Shown: positions 24,463 to 32,105 of the stretch, piece after piece
Numbering within the stretch: the first letter of the stretch is position 1
Layout: each line of letters begins with the position of its first letter
Assembly: GCA_023129415.1 (NCBI GenBank)
Contig: JAGMCF010000178.1
Coordinates: 1-43,047, forward strand
Direction: 5' to 3'
Source: Candidatus Cloacimonadota bacterium
GTDB lineage: Bacteria > Cloacimonadota > Cloacimonadia > JGIOTU-2
DNA: 43,047 bases
Made by a program: the position numbers and the translations under genes
The notes under the pieces: model-generated
What the model was told of the DNA's origin: nothing
What the model saw: only the letters and a program-made list of their open reading frames with translations
Database searches by the model: none

Positions 24463-25158
24463 TTATGCTCTTGAGATTGAAGCTGCATAGAATTTTCTCG
24501 CACCTATTCCTTTTAAAAGTAATGCTATTGACTTCATCGTTGAACCAGTTGTTATTACATCATCAACTATCAAGAATATCTTCTCTTTTACTAATTCTGG
24601 ATACTTAATTTCAAAAGCATCACCAACATTTTTTTCGCGTTCTTCTTTAGTTAGCTTTGTTTGGGTTTTTGTATATTTTGATCTTTTGATAATATTTTTT
24701 CCTAATGGAATTTTTAATATATTTGATATTTCCTTTGAGATGAGATAAGATTGATTAAATCCTCGTTCTCGTTCTTTGACTTTGTGAAGAGGAACAGGAA
24801 TAATAAAATCTATATCAGAAATAAATTCATATTTGGACAATCTATTTGCTAACAATTCACCTAAATGTTTTCCAATCTTCATATATTCATTATATTTGAG
24901 ATTATGAATCAAAAGTTGAATAATATTATCGAATTTATAAGCTGATACAAGTCCATCAAAATGTAACTCTTTTTTACAATTTTCGCAAAGACCATTTTGA
25001 GCTGGATTTTCACCACAGAAGAAACACTTTTTTATATCTAAAAGAACCAATTCATTTAAACATTTTTGACAAATGCAATGATTATTAGTCAACTTTTCTT
25101 TGCAGACAATACATACATTCGGGAAAAATAAATCTAAAAGTTGACTTAAGCGTTTCAT
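24463..25158 (-). CDS. comF: ComF-family phosphoribosyltransferase-like protein
   Basis: The 231-residue protein has an N-terminal zinc-ribbon region with paired cysteines (CIVCKEKLTNNHCICQKC, CFFCGE, CENCKKEL). A type I phosphoribosyltransferase domain follows, with the PRPP loop IFLIVDDVITTGST (about 195-208) and FIIPVPLHKVKERERGFNQS. ComF homologues act in DNA uptake in naturally competent bacteria and are also widespread without competence, so the role here is open. It heads the comF-116-GlmL-374 gene run, and the downstream genes follow within 3-15 bases. Confidence 0.87.
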   Translation of the reverse strand: MKRLSQLLDLFFPNVCIVCKEKLTNNHCICQKCLNELVLLDIKKCFFCGENPAQNGLCENCKKELHFDGLVSAYKFDNIIQLLIHNLKYNEYMKIGKHLGELLANRLSKYEFISDIDFIIPVPLHKVKERERGFNQSYLISKEISNILKIPLGKNIIKRSKYTKTQTKLTKEEREKNVGDAFEIKYPELVKEKIFLIVDDVITTGSTMKSIALLLKGIGARKFYAASISRA

Positions 25159-25218
25159 CTTTTATTTGATAAACTCAGAGCATATAATTTTTTTCATTTC
25201 AATTTTTTGTTTCTTATT

Positions 25219-25962
25219 TTATATTTTTAATTTATGGATAATATAGTTTTCAATAGATTTAAAAATCACTTGTCCACCTGTCCGCCGTCCCGATATAATC
25301 GGGATGGAAGGCGGGTCAGTCCAATTTAATGCAGGGTCAGAAGCTCTTTCCGGATGAGGCATCATACCAAGGACATTTCCTTTTTCATTGATTATTCCAG
25401 CAATGTTTTCTAATGATCCATTAGGATTAGCATTATCAGTCACATTTCCATCTTTATCGCTGTATTGAAATACAATCTGTTGATTATCTATTAATTTTTG
25501 TAATCCAATTTTATCAATAAAATAATTTCCTTCATTATGGGCTATGGGAATATCTAATACATTTCCTTTTTGTAATAAATTTGTAAAAGGGGTGTTATTA
25601 TTTATAATTTTTATATATTGATGTTTGCAAACAAAAAGTAGAGATTTATTTTGCATCAAAGTTCCAGGTAATAATCCAGTTTCAGTAAGCATCTGAAATC
25701 CATTGCAAATACCAATAACAAGACCACCTGATTTGGCAAATTTAATAACCTCTTGCATAATTGGACTGAATTTCGCTATTGTTCCTGAACGCAAATAATC
25801 TCCATACGAAAATCCACCAGGTAGAATAACACAATCAGGTTTTTTTAATTTTGTGTCTTTATGCCATACATAATCAGCATCAGCATGCATTATTTTTTTT
25901 ACAGCATAATAACTATCATAATCACAGTTTGAGCCAGGAAATATTATAATGTTATATTTCAT
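25219..25962 (-). CDS. purQ: FGAM synthase glutaminase subunit PurQ
   Basis: The 247-residue class I glutamine amidotransferase subunit releases ammonia for conversion of FGAR to FGAM, the fourth step of purine synthesis, with PurS and PurL. The nucleophile is Cys86 in GICNGFQML, and the rest of the triad is His203 and Glu205 in PHPERASDP. Residues 217-229 (PPSIPIISGRRTG) come from a 39-base palindromic module inserted in frame about a dozen residues after the triad. Without it the sequence would run NWTD-GQVIFKSI, the usual ending. The protein is correspondingly longer than the usual 220-230 residues. The start overlaps purS by ATGA. Confidence 0.96.
   Translation of the reverse strand: MKYNIIIFPGSNCDYDSYYAVKKIMHADADYVWHKDTKLKKPDCVILPGGFSYGDYLRSGTIAKFSPIMQEVIKFAKSGGLVIGICNGFQMLTETGLLPGTLMQNKSLLFVCKHQYIKIINNNTPFTNLLQKGNVLDIPIAHNEGNYFIDKIGLQKLIDNQQIVFQYSDKDGNVTDNANPNGSLENIAGIINEKGNVLGMMPHPERASDPALNWTDPPSIPIISGRRTGGQVIFKSIENYIIHKLKI
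25277..25315. repeat. Nested palindromic module in frame inside purQ
   Basis: The outer layer is CCTGTCCGCCG (25277-25287) with TGGAAGGCGGG (25305-25315). The inner layer is TCCCGATATAATCGGGA (25288-25304). The 39 bases equal 13 codons. At 27692-27721 the same outer layer encloses only TAATACTA, so the inner palindrome here looks like an insertion into the loop of the outer one. Confidence 0.85.
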
Positions 25963-26198
25963 ATTTCAAATCTATATGTTTCAATATTAGGATTTGCAAG
26001 CACTTTATCACAAATTTCATCAATTTCGTTTTTAATATGTTTTTTATCATCCGAGTTTATTGTAACTTCAAAAAATTTACTGGCACGGACTTCAGAAATA
26101 TCTTTATATCCAAGAGTGTGTAATGTATTCATAATTACTTTTCCTTGTGGGTCTAATACTTCTGGTTTTAGTGTTACATAAATTTTCACTTTTTTCAC
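25959..26198 (-). CDS. purS: FGAM synthase subunit PurS
   Basis: The 79-residue protein opens with KIYVTLKPEVLDPQGKVIMN, continues with LHTLGYKDISEVRASKFFEV and ends in NIETYRFEI, the compact alpha/beta fold of PurS. It bridges PurL and PurQ in the three-part enzyme found in Gram-positives, archaea and several other phyla, replacing the fused large PurL of E. coli. It overlaps purQ by four bases, which keeps the subunits in proportion. Confidence 0.96.
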   Translation of the reverse strand: MKKVKIYVTLKPEVLDPQGKVIMNTLHTLGYKDISEVRASKFFEVTINSDDKKHIKNEIDEICDKVLANPNIETYRFEI

Positions 26199-26216
26199 AT
26201 TTTCTCCTTATTGAGA

Positions 26217-26307
26217 TTAGCCACGAATTATCACGAAATAACACGAAAAATAATGGAATTAACTGCATAGTTTCTTTCAGTTTCAAATTTCTCCCGATTT
26301 ATCGTGA
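26217..26307. repeat. CACGAA-unit repeat and imperfect palindrome between purB and purS
   Basis: The segment 26217-26250 is built of degenerate CACGAATTA-like units beginning TTAGCCACGAATTATCACGA. A related run begins at 28454 (TTAGCCACGAACAACACGA). At 26292-26307 lies TCCCGATTTATCGTGA, a decayed copy of the dispersed palindrome. Together they fill the short gap between purB and purS. Confidence 0.6.
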
Positions 26308-26319
26308 CAGTTTCAAGTA

Positions 26320-27624
26320 TCAAGATTTACTTTTTTCAAATACTCGCTTGAAAATAAAATCTACATTTTTTGTAAATCTATTCAGATTGAACAGTTTTTC
26401 TAACTCATCAGATTTTATTATTTTAACAAATCTTTTATCAGATAATAAAATATTTTTAAATGATTGCTTTGTTTCCCAGCATTTCATTGCACAAGATTGA
26501 ACGATATCATAAGCCTTCTCTCTGGGTATGCCTCTGTTTGTCAATTCTAATAAAATTGTTTGTGAGTAGATCAAGCCATTTGTCAGTTCAATATTCCTTT
26601 TCATATTCTCAGGGAATACTATAAGATTTTTCAGTAACTCGCTTGTTTTCGCCAACATATAATGCAGAAGAATCGTGGAATCAGGAATGATTATTCTTTC
26701 AGTAGAAGAGTGGCTAATATCCCGCTCATGCCATAAAGCATTATTTTCTAAAGAAGTCACAGCATATCCCCGTAAAACTCGTGCCATACCACAAAGTCTT
26801 TCGCATAGTATAGGATTTTTCTTGTGAGGCATTGCAGAAGAGCCTTTCTGTCCTTTTGTAAATCCTTCTTCAACTTCATGGATTTCTGTCCTTTGTAATC
26901 CTCTAATTTCTGTAGCAATTTTCTCAATTGTGCTGCCAATGATTGCTATTGAAACCATATATTGTGCATATCTATCTCTTTGAATTATTTGGTTTGAAAT
27001 GTTTACAGGCTTTAATCCCATTTTTTTGCAAACATACTCTTCAATGAATGTATCAATATGTGCATAAGTTCCAACTGCTCCAGAAATTTGTCCAACGGAG
27101 ATATTCTCAACAGTAGATTTCATTCTTTTAATATTCCGTTGCATTTCATCAAACCAGAGTGCTATCTTAAGTCCAAAAGTTGTTGGCTCAGCATGAATTC
27201 CGTGTGTACGACCAATACAAGGTGTATGTTTATATTTGTTGGCTTTCTTTTTTAATGTTGCAGTAAGGTTTTTCATCTCTTTTAAAATAATCAAACCAGC
27301 ATCTTTCATCAAGCAGGAATTGGCAGTATCTATAATATCAGAAGAGGTCATTCCTAAATGAATAAATCGAGCAGAATCTCCAACATAATTTGCTACATTT
27401 GTGAGAAAAGCAATCACATCATGATTAACCTTTTTTTCGATTTCATTAATCTCTTCAACATTAAATTTTGATTTTGATTTTATGTTTTGCAAATCCTTAT
27501 CTGGAACAATTCCAAGTTTGTTCATTGCTTCAGCAGCAGATATTTCAATCTCTAACCATTTTTTGAATTTATTTTCTAAAGTCCATATATTCTCCATTTC
27601 AGGTAATGAATATCTTTCTATCAT
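26320..27624 (-). CDS. purB: Adenylosuccinate lyase
   Basis: The 434-residue enzyme of the fumarase/aspartase superfamily cleaves SAICAR and adenylosuccinate, releasing fumarate in purine synthesis. The family signature GSSAMPHKKNP is present, along with the substrate-binding TSSDIIDTANS and GRTHGIHAEPTTFG. The chosen start, MIERYSLPEMENIW, is preceded by AAAGGA at proper distance. The longer frame from a GTG at 27654 would add ten residues with no family counterpart. Upstream lies a pair of palindromic modules (27671-27721) that separate purB from the lipoprotein gene. Confidence 0.96.
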   Translation of the reverse strand: MIERYSLPEMENIWTLENKFKKWLEIEISAAEAMNKLGIVPDKDLQNIKSKSKFNVEEINEIEKKVNHDVIAFLTNVANYVGDSARFIHLGMTSSDIIDTANSCLMKDAGLIILKEMKNLTATLKKKANKYKHTPCIGRTHGIHAEPTTFGLKIALWFDEMQRNIKRMKSTVENISVGQISGAVGTYAHIDTFIEEYVCKKMGLKPVNISNQIIQRDRYAQYMVSIAIIGSTIEKIATEIRGLQRTEIHEVEEGFTKGQKGSSAMPHKKNPILCERLCGMARVLRGYAVTSLENNALWHERDISHSSTERIIIPDSTILLHYMLAKTSELLKNLIVFPENMKRNIELTNGLIYSQTILLELTNRGIPREKAYDIVQSCAMKCWETKQSFKNILLSDKRFVKIIKSDELEKLFNLNRFTKNVDFIFKRVFEKSKS

Positions 27625-27670
27625 TGTTGAATCCTTTCTGCAACCTTTTGCCACAGAGGTTCATCCTTCG

Positions 27671-27721
27671 TCCCGATTTATCGGGACTACGCCTGTCCGC
27701 CGTAATACTATGGAAGGCGGG
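27671..27721. repeat. Two palindromic modules side by side upstream of purB
   Basis: TCCCGATTTATCGGGA (27671-27686) is followed five bases later by CCTGTCCGCCG-TAATACTA-TGGAAGGCGGG (27692-27721). The same two modules are nested one in the other inside purQ. Degenerate CACAGA-type units flank them (27649-27658 and 27729-27744). The block lies in the purB leader, where it could affect mRNA structure. Confidence 0.8.
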
Positions 27722-27749
27722 GAGAATGGACACTGATTGCACAGAGTAT

Positions 27750-28439
27750 TTATTCCTTATTAATATTTCTAATATTACCACTTTGTATTATCTCTACATC
27801 TTCTGGTATATTTAATCTAAAAATTTTATCTTTAAGTTCAGGAAAACTCCAATTATCAATAATAAGATTTGCAAATTCTTTTTCATCTTGAAATATATGC
27901 AAAATATAAGGCAAATTATTTCGGTAATTATTCAATATAATTTTAAGTTTTTCATATTGTATCAATATTAAATTGAATTTTTTATCAAAAACTAATTTTG
28001 TATTATGAAGTGAAATAATACATGTTGTTTTCGTTTTTTCAATATTTTTATACTCTTTGATTATTTGTTGTAAATCAAAATTAAGATTAACTTTATTATC
28101 CTGTTTAAAAACATAAAGAATACTTTTTGCTGGCAAAAAAATATTAAGTGAATCATCAAATAAAATCTGAGCTTGAGGAGAAGGTGAAAGCCCCAATAAA
28201 CCTGAACTAAAAATATCAATTCTCAATTTTTTATTCTTTTTTCTTAGCAAAGAATTACTTTTTAATTCGAAATTTTTTAAAGAAAGATTAATAATTCCAG
28301 AAGCTTTACAATTTTTAAAATAAGAAAGATTTGCTAGTATCTTTTCCTTTATTTCATTATCAGTTAATTTTTTTGGTTTAATCAAAATACTACATGAAGT
28401 AATTGAAAATATCAGAAATATTAAAATAATCTTTTTCAT
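27750..28439 (-). CDS. Outer-membrane-type lipoprotein, LolA/LolB- or DUF4292-like
   Basis: The 229-residue protein has a lipoprotein signal: KK, a hydrophobic stretch (IILIFLIFSI) and a lipobox-like ITSC with the modified cysteine at residue 16. The mature part alternates short hydrophobic and charged strands (ASGIINLSLKNFELKSNSLL, KKLRIDIFSSGLLGLSPSPQ, SILYVFKQ), as expected for the half-barrel fold of LolA/LolB-type proteins and the related DUF4292 family common in FCB bacteria. These bind lipoprotein acyl chains or other lipids in the periplasm. lgt, which attaches the diacylglycerol to such proteins, is the next gene upstream. The exact role is inferred. Confidence 0.7.
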   Translation of the reverse strand: MKKIILIFLIFSITSCSILIKPKKLTDNEIKEKILANLSYFKNCKASGIINLSLKNFELKSNSLLRKKNKKLRIDIFSSGLLGLSPSPQAQILFDDSLNIFLPAKSILYVFKQDNKVNLNFDLQQIIKEYKNIEKTKTTCIISLHNTKLVFDKKFNLILIQYEKLKIILNNYRNNLPYILHIFQDEKEFANLIIDNWSFPELKDKIFRLNIPEDVEIIQSGNIRNINKE

Positions 28440-28453
28440 TTGTAAATCCCTTT

Positions 28454-28629
28454 TTAGCCACGAACAACACGAACTGACACGAACAAAATCTTATTCATAA
28501 AATTGAACCTTTTTAAATAATTATTAATTTTCATGCTCCTTTGCCTGCCCTGTGTCCCGATATATCGGGATTATTTCACTGGGGTTAAATCTTTTCCTAT
28601 TTAATGGGGTGTCCCGATTTGTTTTCGGG
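28454..28629. repeat. Repeat-rich gap between lgt and the lipoprotein gene
   Basis: The region holds CACGAA-type units (28454-28484), the perfect palindrome TCCCGATATATCGGGA (28555-28570, identical to the one inside topA) and CCCGATTTGTTTTCGGG (28613-28629), a looser hairpin. The motif TGGGGTT/TGGGGTG recurs between them. No coding sequence is seen. Confidence 0.7.
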
Positions 28630-28647
28630 GCATGTATGTTTCATATC

Positions 28648-29442
28648 TTATTCTTCATTAGAATTTAAATCAGTTTCTTTAAATATGAAAATGAATCCGA
28701 TTATTGCAACTATTATCATTAACAAACACAAAATCTGTCCCATTGTTAAAAAATTAATTATAAACCCAAGCTGAGGGTCTGGTTGTCTTGCGAATTCAAC
28801 TAAAAATCTAAAAAGACCATATAAAAATAAAAAACTCCAGAAAATAAAGCCATCTCGCAATTTTTTTCTACTTAGAAAAATAAGGATAACAAATAATAAA
28901 ATACCCTCAAGAAAAAGCTCATACAATTGAGAAGGATGCCGAGCAAAATCTTCTCCAGGAAAGATCATACCCCAGGGTAAATCAGTTGGTCTGCCAAAAA
29001 GTTCACCATTAATGAAATTCCCAAATCTTCCTAATGCTAATCCTATAGGAGCAACAACTGCAATTGGATCAGCCAATTTATAGAAATTGTATTTATGTTT
29101 TCTGCAGAAAAGATAACCAAAAATTATTGAGCAAATCATCCCACCATGAAATGACATTCCACCATGCCAAACAGCAATAATCTCTAAGGGATTATGAATA
29201 CATTCTTTAAGATTATAAAATATAACATAACCTAATCTTCCACCAATAATAACTCCCAACATAATGTAAAAAAATAGATTTTCATAATCTGATTTTGCAA
29301 TTTTTACATTCCTTTTCTTATAAAGCTTTTTTAATAAAAAGTAGCCAATAATAAATGAGATTATGTACATTAAGGCATACCATTGAATCTTGAGAGGTCC
29401 AATGTGAACAATAGTTGGGTTGAAATCTGGAAATTTAATCAT
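28648..29442 (-). CDS. lgt: Prolipoprotein diacylglyceryl transferase
   Basis: The 264-residue inner-membrane enzyme transfers diacylglycerol from phosphatidylglycerol to the lipobox cysteine of prolipoproteins. The Lgt signature GRFGNFINGELFGRPT is intact, as are HGGMSFHGGM (catalytic histidine region) and RHPSQLYE. About seven membrane segments are predicted. It lies between purL and a lipoprotein gene in the same orientation, in a repeat-rich neighbourhood. Confidence 0.97.
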   Translation of the reverse strand: MIKFPDFNPTIVHIGPLKIQWYALMYIISFIIGYFLLKKLYKKRNVKIAKSDYENLFFYIMLGVIIGGRLGYVIFYNLKECIHNPLEIIAVWHGGMSFHGGMICSIIFGYLFCRKHKYNFYKLADPIAVVAPIGLALGRFGNFINGELFGRPTDLPWGMIFPGEDFARHPSQLYELFLEGILLFVILIFLSRKKLRDGFIFWSFLFLYGLFRFLVEFARQPDPQLGFIINFLTMGQILCLLMIIVAIIGFIFIFKETDLNSNEE

Positions 29443-29465
29443 TTTATTTTTACTAAAAAGATATT

Positions 29466-29546
29466 TTAGCCACAGATAAACACTGATAATACAGATTTAA
29501 TTTATTAAAAATTTCATTCTTTGTGTCTTACTGTCTTTGTGGTTAA
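29466..29546. repeat. Inverted CACAGA-type arms; right arm encodes the PurL C-terminus
   Basis: The left arm begins TTAGCCACAGATAAACACTG (29466-29497). The right arm (about 29512-29546) read in reverse begins TTAACCACAAAGACAGTAAG. Both consist of degenerate 10-12-base units with CCACA/ACACA cores in opposite orientation, so they can form a long imperfect hairpin. The right arm runs into purL and supplies its last roughly eleven codons. Confidence 0.65.
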
Positions 29547-31751
29547 TTTTTCGGTTATAGATGAGTGCCATCTTGAAAATATTTCATCCACTTTGACATC
29601 AATCAAATCATTTATTCTCAAATAATTTTTTATAACACTTCCCAAGATTATAAAATTGACCTTATGCTTTTTAGCTAATTTCTTAATTATCGAGATATTG
29701 TTTGGCTCAATTGAGACAACAATCCGTGAATGAGATTCTCCAAAAAGTTCAATATCAGGACGATTTTTCATTTCAAAATTAATTTTTGCTCCCAAAAAGT
29801 TTTCTGACTTGAATCCACTTTCTGCCAAAGCCACAGCTAATCCTCCTTCAGAACAATCATGAGCAGATTTAACTATTCCCAATCTGATTGCTTCATAACA
29901 GACTTTTTGAATACTTTTTTCATATTCAAGATTCACTTTTGGGGCATGTCCGGATACTTTGCCAGTTGCTAATTCTAAATATTCTGAACCGCCAATTTCA
30001 TTACAATTATTTCCTAAAAGGATTATCAAGTCTCCCTCATTCTTGAAGTACTGTGTAGTTGCAAATTTCTTATCTTCAAGAAGACCAAGCATTCCAATTG
30101 TCGGTGTGGGATAAACTGCTGATTTTTCTGTTTCATTGTAAAAACTGACATTACCACCAGTTACAGGTGTATCAAATGCTTTGCATGCATCTCCCATTCC
30201 ACGAATAACTTCTGCAAAAGTCCAGTATATTTCCCTTTTATATGGATTCCCAAAATTCAGGCAATTAGTAATTGCAAGTGGTTTTCCACCAGCACAAACT
30301 ATATTTCTTGCAGCTTCCGCAACTGCTCCTTTTGCTCCTTCATAAGGATCTAAATAACAATATCGACCATTACAGTCAGTTGTCATAGCCAATGCTTTAT
30401 TAGTTCCCTTAACTCTACATACTGCTGCATCTGAACCCGGCTCAATAATTGTATTTATTCTTACCATATAATCATATTGTTGATATACATAATTTTTACT
30501 TGCGATATTTGGACTGGAGAGTAAATTTTTCAAAACAACATTATAATCATCTGGCAATGGAATAATATCCGGATTAAATTTATGTACTTTATCGAGGTAT
30601 TTGGGATAATTCTTCTCTCTTTTATAAACAGGTGCATCTCCTCCAAGAACTAAAGTATTTGCAGGAATTTCTGCCACAACTTTTTTATTTTCTCTGACTC
30701 TCAGCATTTTATCAGCAGTCACTTCACCTATCTTGACAATATTCAAATCCCATTTTTTGAAGATGTCTTCTACTTTTTCAAAATTTTCTGGTTTGATAAC
30801 CAACAGCATTCTCTCTTGAGATTCTGAAAGCATAATTTCATAAGGTGTCATTCCCTTTTCTCTCTTAGGAACTAATGCTACATCAATATCAATGCCTGTT
30901 CCTCCTTTTGCAGCCATTTCAGAAGATGAGCAAGTTAATCCTGCTGCACCCATATCTTGAATTCCTATTACTAATTTTTTCTCAATCACTTCAAGAGTCG
31001 CTTCTAAAAGCAATTTTTCCATAAAGGGGTCCCCTACCTGCACAGATGTTCGCTTTTCTGCAGATTCTTCAGATAATTCTACTGAGGCAAAAGTACACCC
31101 ATGAATTCCATCTCTTCCAGTTGTAGAGCCCACATAAAGAACATAATTCCCTGGACCTTTTGCTGATGCTGTTGCTAAATTTTCATGTTTCAAGATTCCC
31201 GCTGTCATAACATTGATCAAAGGATTTCCTTCATAACTATCTTCAAAATAGATTTCTCCGGCAACAGTAGGTACACCCATACAATTTCCATAATCTGCAA
31301 TACCCTTAACCACACCTTTTAATAAATGTTTTACATGGTTATTATTGAGATTACCAAATCTAAGTGAATTCAAAGATGCGACAGGTCGTGCACCCATTGT
31401 AAAAATATCTCGTAAGATACCACCAACACCTGTTGCTGCTCCCTGGTATGGTTCCAATGCAGACGGATGGTTATGACTTTCCATTTTGAATGCTACAGCC
31501 AATCCATCCCCAATATCAACTACTCCTGCATTCTCTTCACCGGTTTTTGTAAGTAATCCCTTTCCTGTTCGCGGTAATGTTTTAATTTGAAGTATTGAAT
31601 TCTTATAACTCGCATGTTCAGACCACATTACAGAAAATATTCCCAATTCTGTGATGGTTGGCTCTCTGCCTAAAATCTGCAGGATTCTTTTGTATTCCTC
31701 TTTAGATAATCCATGTTCAGTTATAATTTCTTCAGTTATTTGAGTTTTCAT
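29514..31751 (-). CDS. purL: FGAM synthase large subunit PurL (small-type)
   Basis: The 745-residue enzyme binds FGAR and ATP and uses ammonia from PurQ. Motifs include [11 protein letters not shown], the ATP-binding [20 protein letters not shown], and the second-half block [14 protein letters not shown] with [10 protein letters not shown]. The length matches the PurS-dependent form, consistent with purS and purQ about 3.5-6 kb away in the same direction. The last residues ([11 protein letters not shown]) are encoded by a CACAAAGACA-type repeat and look like a captured tail that replaced the original stop. The start codon gives [16 protein letters not shown], the standard family opening. Confidence 0.97.
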   Translation of the reverse strand: MKTQITEEIITEHGLSKEEYKRILQILGREPTITELGIFSVMWSEHASYKNSILQIKTLPRTGKGLLTKTGEENAGVVDIGDGLAVAFKMESHNHPSALEPYQGAATGVGGILRDIFTMGARPVASLNSLRFGNLNNNHVKHLLKGVVKGIADYGNCMGVPTVAGEIYFEDSYEGNPLINVMTAGILKHENLATASAKGPGNYVLYVGSTTGRDGIHGCTFASVELSEESAEKRTSVQVGDPFMEKLLLEATLEVIEKKLVIGIQDMGAAGLTCSSSEMAAKGGTGIDIDVALVPKREKGMTPYEIMLSESQERMLLVIKPENFEKVEDIFKKWDLNIVKIGEVTADKMLRVRENKKVVAEIPANTLVLGGDAPVYKREKNYPKYLDKVHKFNPDIIPLPDDYNVVLKNLLSSPNIASKNYVYQQYDYMVRINTIIEPGSDAAVCRVKGTNKALAMTTDCNGRYCYLDPYEGAKGAVAEAARNIVCAGGKPLAITNCLNFGNPYKREIYWTFAEVIRGMGDACKAFDTPVTGGNVSFYNETEKSAVYPTPTIGMLGLLEDKKFATTQYFKNEGDLIILLGNNCNEIGGSEYLELATGKVSGHAPKVNLEYEKSIQKVCYEAIRLGIVKSAHDCSEGGLAVALAESGFKSENFLGAKINFEMKNRPDIELFGESHSRIVVSIEPNNISIIKKLAKKHKVNFIILGSVIKNYLRINDLIDVKVDEIFSRWHSSITEKLTTKTVRHKE

Positions 31752-32105
31752 AAAACACCTTATCTTAAAAAATTACAAATCTTAAACAATTATTTAACAG
31801 TCAAGAAATATTACAAAATAATAAAAAATAAATTATACAGTATGAAATACAGTTTGATTTTTATAAAATGAGATCTGTAAAGTTGCGATTTTCTAACTCA
31901 CCCCCTGTATAAATATTAAAATACGAATTTCACAGGATAAACTTGGTCCTTCTCTTTGTCAAAAGAGAGGGATGACTTTGTCAAGTCCTAAATATGGTTG
32001 AAACAGCGTTTCTTTCAACGCATTGGCTTAGTTGACATGCTGGGCAAACAAAAAAGGGCGGAATATCACTATTCCGTCCTTAGCTTGGTTTTTCAATCTT
32101 TACCA
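31752..32105. other. Non-coding gap, 354 bases
   Basis: This AT-rich spacer lies between the start of purL and the end of the T9SS substrate gene. It contains two weak inverted repeats, CTCTTTGTCAAAAGAG (about 31953-31968) and GTTGAAA...TTTCAAC (about 31997-32019), and the terminator described separately. A purL promoter must lie here, but none stands out. Confidence 0.6.
32049..32081 (-). terminator. Intrinsic terminator of the T9SS substrate gene
   Basis: On the minus strand, 25 bases past the stop, AGGACGGAATA pairs with TATTCCGCCCT over an 11-base stem (one G:U pair) with a GTGA loop, followed by TTTTTTG. This is a clean Rho-independent signal. Confidence 0.85.

Noticed and set aside
27625-27654. 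A ten-residue N-terminal extension of purB from a GTG start
   Set aside because: MIERYS is the normal family start and has a ribosome-binding site. The extension runs back toward repeat sequence.
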